Part shown: in pieces, positions 1 through 5,410 of the stretch
Numbering within the stretch: position 1 is the first letter of the stretch
Layout: every line of letters begins with the position of its first letter
Assembly: GCA_900770195.1 (NCBI GenBank)
Contig: CAAGJI010000026.1
Span: 1-31,248 of the forward strand
Origin: Oscillospiraceae bacterium
GTDB taxonomy: Bacteria > Bacillota > Clostridia > Oscillospirales > Ruminococcaceae
Direction of reading: 5' to 3'
Length of the DNA: 31,248 nucleotides
Position numbers and translations under genes: made by a program
Notes under the pieces: generated by a model
Told to the model about the DNA's origin: nothing
Database searches by the model: none
Seen by the model: the letters and a program-made list of their open reading frames with translations, nothing else

Positions 1-9
1 GCGATAAAT

Positions 10-426
10 ATGTTACATAATGAAGCAAGAAAACTTTTGGTAGAAGCATATAATAAAACGCATAATGCAAGAGAAGTTGCAGAATGTTTTTCCGTAAACG
101 TAAGTACAGTATATCGTTTGGTTGAACGAATGAACCGAGAAGGTTCTGTCAGCGTGAGGACAAATCTCAGAGGAAGAAAGTCTTCCCTTAACGAATCAGA
201 TTTACAAAGAATAAAAGAACTTGTTCAGCAAAAACCTGACATTACACTCAAAGAAATTGTTGATACTCTCAGTTTAAAGACCTGTATTGAAACTGTAAGA
301 AAAGCATTGTTGAAAATGGGATATTCATATAAAAAGAAATCTCTCCATGCATCAGAACAGGAGCGTTCCCGATGTGCAGGAAAAACGCAAAAAATGGGGA
401 ACGAATATATCTGGTATAAAAGCTGA
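10..426 (+). CDS. IS630-family transposase, N-terminal frame (HTH domain)
   Basis: The first 138-residue frame encodes the DNA-binding half of the transposase: a winged or tandem helix-turn-helix (residues about 5-65, with the SVNVSTVYRLVERM recognition-helix pattern and the GRKSSL linker) followed by the usual TLKEIVDTL helix. True homology ends around residue 120 (KKKSLHASEQER); the rest of this frame is out-of-frame reading. The natural continuation lies in the next frame from base 371. One base, at 370 in the run TCC-C, must be skipped to join the halves. The joined product would be about 308 residues, near the usual IS630 size. Confidence 0.8.
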   Translation: MLHNEARKLLVEAYNKTHNAREVAECFSVNVSTVYRLVERMNREGSVSVRTNLRGRKSSLNESDLQRIKELVQQKPDITLKEIVDTLSLKTCIETVRKALLKMGYSYKKKSLHASEQERSRCAGKTQKMGNEYIWYKS

Positions 427-937
427 AAACCTTGTATTTCTTGATGAAAGTGGTGTTAATATAAATCTTACAAGATTGTATGCTCACGCACCCAAAAACA
501 AACGAGCAGTTGATTCTGCTCCTTTAAATAAACCTGTTACAACAACAGTATTATCGTCAATACGCCTTGATGGAACGATTGTATATACTACTTATCAAGG
601 CGGAACAACAGCAAAAAGATTTTATGACTATATAAAGGATAACCTGATACCAAGTCTGAAAAAAGATGATGTTGTAATCATGGATAATATGAGTTCACAT
701 CATACAAAAATGGTAACAAAGTTGCTTGATGACGAAAATATTTCATATAAATTTTTGCCGCCATACAGTCCTGATTTAAATCCGATTGAGAAAATGTGGT
801 CGAAAATGAAAGCATATCTTAAAAAAAAGAAAGTTCGTTTGGTTGATAAACTGTCTTATGCTGTCAGAAGTGCTCTGGAAACAGTTTGTATTTCGGATTG
901 TAATGGGTGGTTTCGCTCTTGTGGATATTTGCGGTAA
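347..937 (+). CDS. IS630-family transposase, C-terminal frame (DDE domain)
   Basis: This frame encodes the DDE superfamily endonuclease domain. The three catalytic acidic residues sit in the expected contexts: FLDESG (first Asp), VIMDNMSSHH (second Asp) and PDLNPIEKMWSKMK (Glu). The ATG at 347 has no ribosome binding site and is unlikely to be used. Homology to the family starts at DVQEKRKKW (base 371), so translation is expected to enter from the upstream frame by a +1 shift or not at all. The C terminus (GWFRSCGY) is the normal family end, so the element is not truncated on this side. Confidence 0.8.
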   Translation: MHQNRSVPDVQEKRKKWGTNISGIKAENLVFLDESGVNINLTRLYAHAPKNKRAVDSAPLNKPVTTTVLSSIRLDGTIVYTTYQGGTTAKRFYDYIKDNLIPSLKKDDVVIMDNMSSHHTKMVTKLLDDENISYKFLPPYSPDLNPIEKMWSKMKAYLKKKKVRLVDKLSYAVRSALETVCISDCNGWFRSCGYLR

Positions 938-949
938 TTTGTGGAATTG

Positions 950-1294
950 CTATATTATTCCGTCCATTTGATTTATTGAACTTGAAAGTCCGAGAATTGC
1001 ACCCTCTGCCATTGCAAAGAAAACGTATGTTATATCTTTCGGGTCACCCGGTGCTGTTCTGTATCTTGTAAGAGAGAAAACACCTGCAAGACCTATACCG
1101 CCTGCAACGGCTGTTTCCTGACTTAATTCTGAAAGAACTGTGAGAAGTGCTGCGATTACAGCAGGAAGAATTAAAACTGTGAAAACATAACTTTGTGAAT
1201 AGCCTGTTTTTTTGTGTGTTAAAATATAAACACCGCTTATCAGTAATCCTGCAACTATTCCTGCGATAAGACTTATAATTGATGTACTAAGCAT
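950..1294 (-). pseudogene. DUF4956 family membrane protein, truncated by the IS element
   Basis: The 114-residue product has two or three hydrophobic segments (about 5-25, 36-58, 60-75) and the family signature GVFSLTRYRTAPGDPKDITYVFFAMAEG. Members of DUF4956 usually run to roughly 200 residues, so the C-terminal part is missing. The frame ends at a TAG lying exactly where the IS630-like element begins, as expected of truncation by insertion. Its start overlaps the end of the VTC-domain gene by 8 bases, which implies translational coupling. Members are typically encoded beside VTC-domain and CotH genes; no CotH gene is seen here. Function is unknown; a membrane partner of the polyphosphate polymerase-like protein is an inference. 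Confidence 0.75.
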
Positions 1295-2045
1295 AATAAT
1301 TCAATCTCCTTTTTGTGTGTTCAACTTTGTTTCTTACATAATCAGTATAGGCTTTGCCGTATTTTGAAAAACTTGTTTTATAAATTCCAAGTTCAGAAAG
1401 ACAGTCTGCAAGCCAGATAGGCATAGAATCAAGTATTTTTACTTCCATAAGACGCTGTTCTTCGTTAATGAGCAAATCACCATAACTTTTATCTGAAAGA
1501 GAAAGATTTTCTCTTCTGCCTGTTAAAAGTCTGTCGAAAGTCAGACGGAAATTGCTGTCATCTTTTCCGAAAAAAGCTGATCTCTGATAACTTATGTACT
1601 GTTTAGGCTGAAGCGGGAAATAGTTTGACATAAAAGCATCAAGTTCACCAATAATCTGTTCACGGACGGAATCACCGTTTGATGCAGGTCTTATTCCTTT
1701 TGAAATGTAGTCTTCAGCTTCCTGTAAGGTCAGGGTTATTCTTCTTTTGTTTACAACTCCGCCGATTTTCTTTTTTATTTCAAGAAAAACCGTATCATCT
1801 TTTTTTGCAGATTCATAATAGCTTCTGAGTCTGATTTTTTCCTTGTAATAAGGTTTTGACAGGGATTCACGTATAAGAAAATCATCAGGTGTGTCATAAT
1901 AAATGTTATAAATCCCGTAATCTTTTCCGCCTACACAGAATTTATCAGGTATCATATATTCCAGAAGGCATTCTGTAAGTTTTTCATATTGGTACATATC
2001 GAGAAGAAATTTTATCTCTTTTCGCTCAAATGTTGTAATTGCCAT
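1287..2045 (-). CDS. VTC-domain (polyphosphate polymerase-like) protein
   Basis: A 252-residue protein of the VTC family, which adopts the triphosphate tunnel metalloenzyme fold; the eukaryotic relative Vtc4 makes polyphosphate from ATP. Charged tunnel strands are visible: ERKEIKFLLD at residues 7-16, EKIRLRSYYE, FLEIKKKIGGVVNKRRITL, NFRLTFDRLLTGRR and RLMEVKILD near the C terminus. The start is set at the ATG at 2045 because GGAGGT lies seven bases upstream; the GTG at 2054 overlaps that site. The gene is the first of a minus-strand pair with the truncated DUF4956 gene. Its substrate in bacteria with this context is not established, so polyphosphate synthesis is likely but inferred. Confidence 0.8.
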   Translation of the reverse strand: MAITTFERKEIKFLLDMYQYEKLTECLLEYMIPDKFCVGGKDYGIYNIYYDTPDDFLIRESLSKPYYKEKIRLRSYYESAKKDDTVFLEIKKKIGGVVNKRRITLTLQEAEDYISKGIRPASNGDSVREQIIGELDAFMSNYFPLQPKQYISYQRSAFFGKDDSNFRLTFDRLLTGRRENLSLSDKSYGDLLINEEQRLMEVKILDSMPIWLADCLSELGIYKTSFSKYGKAYTDYVRNKVEHTKRRLNYYA

Positions 2046-2081
2046 GTAAAGCACCTCCGCTGTAATTTATTTTGTGATTAT

Positions 2082-2087
2082 ATTATA
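2082..2087 (-). promoter_or_regulatory. Probable -10 box for the VTC-domain gene
   Basis: Read on the minus strand, TGTGTATAAT gives an extended -10 about 40 bases ahead of the VTC gene start. No convincing -35 hexamer is present at the right spacing, so only the -10 is called. Confidence 0.4.
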
Positions 2088-2222
2088 CACACTACAAATT
2101 GAAACAATCTTAAAAACTTTCAACACCAAAGCTTAATATTCGTATGATTTGTAAAGTTTTTTGCGGGAAAATATTTTTTGGGTTGTGTGAATTATTCTCA
2201 AATGAAATTTAGGTGAAAAAAC

Positions 2223-2251
2223 TTTACAATCGGGCAATTTTGTGCTATTAT
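2223..2251 (+). promoter_or_regulatory. Sigma-A promoter of the zinc-ribbon/DUF5685/J-protein operon
   Basis: TTTACA (2223-2228) and TATTAT (2246-2251) are separated by 17 bases. The start codon of the first gene follows about 40 bases after the -10, with AAAGGA at 2277-2282 as ribosome binding site. Confidence 0.65.
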
Positions 2252-2291
2252 ATAGGTATTATTTTTTATTATCGGGAAAGGAATTATTTGT

Positions 2292-2714
2292 ATGTTTCAA
2301 AAATTAAGAATGAAATTTGCGGCTTTTATGTATGGAAGATACGGATTTGACAGATTTTCAAAATTTTTATTTATACTTTTTATTGTATTGTGGGTTCTGC
2401 TTACGGTTATAACAAATATATTTCCGTTCCTTTGGTTTTTAAATATACTTGAATATGCTTTGTTTATATACACATATTTCAGAGTTTTTTCCAAAAATAT
2501 AAGCAAAAGAGCAGCGGAAAACAGAAAATATATGCAGGCTGAATATAAAGTCAAAAACTTTTTCAGAGTTAAAAAAAGCAGAATGCAGAAGAGAAAAACG
2601 CACCATTTATATAAATGTCCAAAATGTAAACAGATTTTAAGCGTTCCGAAAGGAAGAGGAAAAATCAAAATAACCTGTCCGAAATGTGGCTGTATTTTTA
2701 CTAAAAGGAGCTGA
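2292..2714 (+). CDS. Membrane protein with C-terminal zinc ribbon
   Basis: A 140-residue protein that I cannot assign to a named family. It has two adjacent hydrophobic segments (about residues 24-45 and 46-66), a strongly basic middle (residues 67-106), and a C-terminal zinc ribbon formed by C109-x2-C112 and C129-x2-C132, with an extra C134. The topology suggests a membrane hairpin with a cytoplasmic, basic, zinc-bound tail that might contact nucleic acid or protein. It is the first gene of a three-gene unit; only five bases separate it from the DUF5685 gene, and its own promoter lies upstream. All three genes of the unit encode cysteine-rich proteins. Role unknown. Confidence 0.75.
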   Translation: MFQKLRMKFAAFMYGRYGFDRFSKFLFILFIVLWVLLTVITNIFPFLWFLNILEYALFIYTYFRVFSKNISKRAAENRKYMQAEYKVKNFFRVKKSRMQKRKTHHLYKCPKCKQILSVPKGRGKIKITCPKCGCIFTKRS

Positions 2715-2719
2715 AAAAC

Positions 2720-3601
2720 TTGTACGGATATGTTCAGACGTTCAAGCCTGAATTAAAATTCAAAGAGTATGACGTTTATCGTTCGTATTACTGCGGTTTA
2801 TGTCACTGTCTGAAAGAAAAATACGGTTTGACAGCACAGGCAGCACTTAATTATGATATGGTTTTTCTTATACTTCTTTTGACGGGGTTATATGAACCTG
2901 AAACGAAAAGCGGTATGAAAAGATGCATTGTTACACCCAAAAAACATATGTTCAGAATAAACTCTGCAACGGAATATGCCGCTGATATGCTTGTTTTGTA
3001 TACATATTTTAAAATATGCGACAATTGCAATGATGAGAAAAAAATATCGGGAAATTTTGAAAAGATTTTTTTTAAGCTGCCTTATAAAAAGCTTCTGAAA
3101 AAATCTTATTGTGATAAGATAAACAATATTATTCGCTATACAAAAGAACTTGAAAAAGCTGAAAAAGAAAAAAATTATGATTATGAAATTCCTGCATATT
3201 ATTCGGGTGAAATTGTTTCAGAAATTTTTGCTTACAAAGATGATATATGGTGCAAGCATTTGAAGAAAATAGGTGCTTATCTTGGCAGATTTTTATATAT
3301 TCTTGATGCTTATGAAGATATTGAACACGACTTGAAAAAGAAAAATTATAACCCCTTTACAGATGATTTTAAATCAATGAGTCGGGAAGAATTTGATAAT
3401 TATTGCAATGATATTCTAATGAGATATATTTCTGAATGTGCAGATGAATTTGAAATGCTTCCGATCGAGGAAAATGTTGAAATTTTAAGAAACATACTAT
3501 ATATAGGTATCTGGCAGAAATTTGCTGATATAAAAGAAAAAAGGAGAAAAAAATATGATGGATCCATACAGCGTTCTGGGGGTAGCACCAACAGCAACTG
3601 A
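2720..3601 (+). CDS. DUF5685 family protein
   Basis: A 293-residue soluble, mostly helical protein that matches DUF5685 by its N terminus (YGYVQTFKPELKFKEYDVYRSYYCGLCHCL). It starts at TTG, nine bases after AAAGGAG (2704-2710); the family N terminus begins at this codon, which supports the choice. Notable are C25-x2-C28-x-C30, a second pair C100-x2-C103, and an acidic helix motif with D196, E199, D200 and D204 followed by KKKNYNPF. That pattern resembles, without proving, the metal-binding aspartate helices of isoprenoid synthase-like proteins. The 3' end overlaps the J-protein gene by 47 bases, so the two are translationally linked. Function is unknown. Confidence 0.75.
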   Translation: MYGYVQTFKPELKFKEYDVYRSYYCGLCHCLKEKYGLTAQAALNYDMVFLILLLTGLYEPETKSGMKRCIVTPKKHMFRINSATEYAADMLVLYTYFKICDNCNDEKKISGNFEKIFFKLPYKKLLKKSYCDKINNIIRYTKELEKAEKEKNYDYEIPAYYSGEIVSEIFAYKDDIWCKHLKKIGAYLGRFLYILDAYEDIEHDLKKKNYNPFTDDFKSMSREEFDNYCNDILMRYISECADEFEMLPIEENVEILRNILYIGIWQKFADIKEKRRKKYDGSIQRSGGSTNSN

Positions 3602-4223
3602 TGACGAAGTTAAAAAAGCATACAGAACTCTTTGCAGAAAATATCACCCTGACGCAAATATTAATAATCCGAATAAGGAACAGCTTGAAGAAAAATTTAA
3701 AAATGTTCAGACTGCTTATGAAGATATAATGAATCAAAGAAAGCACAAAACTTCTTCTTCCTATTCATACAGCGGTTACAACAGTTCAGCAAGTTCATAT
3801 GCGGGACAGAGTGATGACGAAAGATATTTTAGTGAAGCTGTGAAATATTTTAATATGGGTGCTTATCGTCAGGCAATTATTCTGCTTAATAATGTTAAAA
3901 ACAGAAATGCTGAATGGTATTATGTTTCAGCAATTGCAAATTTAGGCACAAACAACATGGAAACAGCGTTGGAACATGCAAAAAAAGCCGTTTCAATGGA
4001 ACCTTCAAATGCTAAATACATGCAGCTTTTATCTCAGCTTGAAAATTCGGGAACTTTTTATAATAACCCATATGGTTCGGGCGGTTCATACAGCAGTCCG
4101 TATGGAAATTATCAGCAAAGACAGCAAAGTTACGGTTACGAAACATCAAGCGGTTCTGACTGGTGTCTTAAAATGTGCTGTCTGAATATTTTCTGTAATT
4201 GCTGCTGTACACCATGCTGTTAA
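3555..4223 (+). CDS. J-domain protein with TPR-like region and C-terminal cysteine string
   Basis: A 222-residue co-chaperone-like protein. Residues 3-63 are a J domain with the HPD motif (KYHPDAN) needed to stimulate DnaK ATPase. Residues about 90-155 look like two TPR-type helical repeats (YFSEAVKYFNMGAYRQAIILLNN and ALEHAKKAVSMEPSNAKY). A Gly/Ser/Tyr/Gln-rich linker follows, and the last 19 residues hold nine cysteines (204, 208, 209, 214, 216-218, 221, 222). It lacks the zinc-finger and substrate domains of true DnaJ. AAGGAG lies eight bases before the ATG. It ends a three-gene operon and is followed by a terminator. The cysteine tail could bind metal, carry lipid, or form disulfides; none of these is shown. 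Confidence 0.8.
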   Translation: MMDPYSVLGVAPTATDDEVKKAYRTLCRKYHPDANINNPNKEQLEEKFKNVQTAYEDIMNQRKHKTSSSYSYSGYNSSASSYAGQSDDERYFSEAVKYFNMGAYRQAIILLNNVKNRNAEWYYVSAIANLGTNNMETALEHAKKAVSMEPSNAKYMQLLSQLENSGTFYNNPYGSGGSYSSPYGNYQQRQQSYGYETSSGSDWCLKMCCLNIFCNCCCTPCC

Positions 4224-4237
4224 TTTAAAATATAGTG

Positions 4238-4274
4238 AAAGTCTTTTCGCTTTTTAGCGAAGGGACTTTTTTTA
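4238..4274 (+). terminator. Intrinsic terminator of the three-gene operon
   Basis: A 14-pair stem (4238-4251 with 4256-4269, two G-T pairs) and a four-base loop are followed by a T-rich tail. It begins 15 bases after the J-protein stop codon. Confidence 0.8.
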
Positions 4275-4285
4275 ATAAGAAACTA

Positions 4286-4634
4286 ATTGAATTAGGAGTT
4301 AGGAATTAGGAATGAGGAATTGTGGTGTCAGCTTACGCTGACGGATTCAAAACCTCTCCGTCACAGCTACGCTGTGCCACCTCTCCTTAAAAGGAGAGGC
4401 TTTTAATAGATTTGCAAAGTTGTTATTATGGCTCTCCTTTTAAGGATATCTGTCAGCTTTAGCTGACTGAGAGGTTTAAACAAGTCACTTTAGATGTGAT
4501 TTTAATTGAATTTGTAAGCAAAATTAACCTCTCCGAGCGACTACGTCGCCCACCTCTCCTTAAAAGGAGAGGCTTAAATCTGAAAATTGATTTCCGTGTT
4601 TGTTGGCTTTACCGACACCACAATTCCTAATTTA
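4286..4634. repeat. MITE-like palindromic repeat, copy A
   Basis: A non-coding element of about 350 bases bounded by imperfect terminal inverted repeats: AATGAGGAATTGTGGTGTC at 4311-4329 matches the reverse complement of 4614-4632 at 18 of 19 positions. Outside the left repeat lie further GAATTAGGA units. The interior is a chain of short hairpins joined by AT-rich spacers: TCAGC/GCTGA at 4327-4340, CACAGC/GCTGTG near 4362-4376, CCTCTCCTT/AAGGAGAGG near 4380-4400, GTCAGC/GCTGAC near 4452-4467, GCGAC/GTCGC near 4537-4550, and another CTCTCCTT/AAGGAGAG near 4554-4573. It lies between a terminator and a promoter. No transposase gene is present inside, so mobilisation in trans, if any, is an inference. 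Confidence 0.8.
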
Positions 4635-4666
4635 AAAATAATAATTTGCAAAAAAAATTATATAAA

Positions 4667-4691
4667 ACACTTGACAAGTTTTGAAAAGTGT
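4667..4691. promoter_or_regulatory. Candidate operator dyad overlapping the RHH-clpB promoter
   Basis: ACACTTGACAA (4667-4677), a three-base spacer, and TTGAAAAGTGT (4681-4691) form an inverted repeat matching at 9 of 11 positions. It covers the -35 box and the spacer and stops two bases short of the -10. Binding by the RHH protein encoded just downstream is an inference. Confidence 0.5.
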
Positions 4692-4699
4692 GATATAAT
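4671..4699 (+). promoter_or_regulatory. Sigma-A promoter of the RHH-clpB operon
   Basis: TTGACA (4671-4676), a 17-base spacer ending in TGTGA, and TATAAT (4694-4699): both hexamers are perfect. The 14-codon upstream ORF starts 32 bases after the -10. Confidence 0.85.
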
Positions 4700-4730
4700 A
4701 TAATCAGAAAATAAGAAAGGAGGAAAAAGG

Positions 4731-4775
4731 ATGAGAAATCCGATTATGACAACTTATGAAGAAAAGTGTTTATAG
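4731..4775 (+). CDS. 14-codon upstream ORF overlapping the RHH gene start
   Basis: ATG at 4731 sits seven bases after a near-perfect AAAGGAGG (4716-4723) and opens a frame reading MRNPIMTTYEEKCL before a TAG at 4773. It overlaps the first seven codons of the RHH gene in another frame. The RHH frame itself has TGA at 4732 and 4747, so the strong site cannot serve the RHH start directly. Leader peptide with re-initiation is one reading; an old frameshift at the head of the RHH gene is the other. Confidence 0.45.
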   Translation: MRNPIMTTYEEKCL

Positions 4776-5394
4776 TCTTGTTTTAACAGATGAAGTTGTG
4801 GATAAAATAGATGAAGAAGCGTACAGTATGGGAATAAGTCGATCTGCACTTATAAACCGTATACTTGCAGCACATACTTCATATATAACTCCACAGCAGA
4901 GAGTACGGCAGATTTTCGGAAATATCGGGGAACGACTTGAAAAGCCTTTTATCGTTTTACCCCAGAATTCTGATATGCTTTTTGCCGCAAGAAAAGCATT
5001 AAAATATAAGTACAACCCGACTATTAAGTATCAGGTTGAAATAACAACTGATGCAAACGGTTTTTGTGGTTATCTTAAAGTTATGCTTAGAACACAAAAT
5101 GAAAGGCTTATTGAACTTCTTGATTATTTCTTTAAATTCTTTTGCAGAATTGAAGAAAAGTATACAGGGGTGAAAGAAAATGATTTTTACACCATTGAAA
5201 GAAGCAGATTTACAAGAAAACTTGTTCCTGAAAAGGGAAGTTCTGAAGAGAAAATCAGTGATGCCATAGTCGGCTATATAAATTTTCTCGACAGATGTAT
5301 ACAGTATTTTTTCAGTAATACAGAAGATGAAAATGTTTTCTATAATATTGATGCTGCATACATAAAATATTTATCTGAAAATAAAAAGATTTGA
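4756..5394 (+). CDS. Ribbon-helix-helix (CopG/Arc-type) protein upstream of clpB
   Basis: A 212-residue protein. Residues 4-40 fit a ribbon-helix-helix DNA-binding fold: a beta strand (VYSLVLTDEV), then two helices with the typical GISRSALINRIL turn. The rest (residues 45-212) is not recognised; it is mixed helix and strand with many aromatic residues, and no membrane segment. ATG at 4756 is the only in-frame start after two stop codons, yet it lacks its own ribosome binding site; translation may depend on the short upstream ORF. The gene ends 16 bases before clpB and probably shares its transcript. No CtsR or HrcA gene lies nearby, so a role as the local clpB regulator is plausible but inferred. 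Confidence 0.75.
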   Translation: MKKSVYSLVLTDEVVDKIDEEAYSMGISRSALINRILAAHTSYITPQQRVRQIFGNIGERLEKPFIVLPQNSDMLFAARKALKYKYNPTIKYQVEITTDANGFCGYLKVMLRTQNERLIELLDYFFKFFCRIEEKYTGVKENDFYTIERSRFTRKLVPEKGSSEEKISDAIVGYINFLDRCIQYFFSNTEDENVFYNIDAAYIKYLSENKKI

Positions 5395-5410
5395 AAAGGA
5401 GAAATGAATT

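Larger units (their letters stand above)
1..952 (+). mobile_element. IS630-family insertion sequence, 3' part (left end outside window)
   Basis: The stretch carries a transposase with an N-terminal helix-turn-helix and a DDE catalytic domain of the IS630/Tc1-mariner type. Only nine bases precede the first start codon, so the left terminal repeat is not visible and the element cannot be delimited on that side. The right end is placed near 950-952 for two reasons: the transposase stops at 937, and the neighbouring minus-strand gene loses its reading frame at a TAG made from bases 950-952, which contain a TA, the dinucleotide target of this family. The exact right boundary, anywhere from 940 to about 990, is an inference. 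Confidence 0.7.

Noticed and set aside
2297..2668. 123-residue minus-strand ORF opposite the zinc-ribbon gene
   Set aside because: The plus strand has the promoter, ribosome binding site and a real zinc ribbon; the antisense frame is only low-complexity Phe/Leu/Ile.
4286..4634. Repeated CCTCTCC and AAGGAGAGG units as a possible CRISPR array
   Set aside because: Units are palindromic, of different lengths and irregularly spaced, the spacers between copies are alike, and no cas gene is near.
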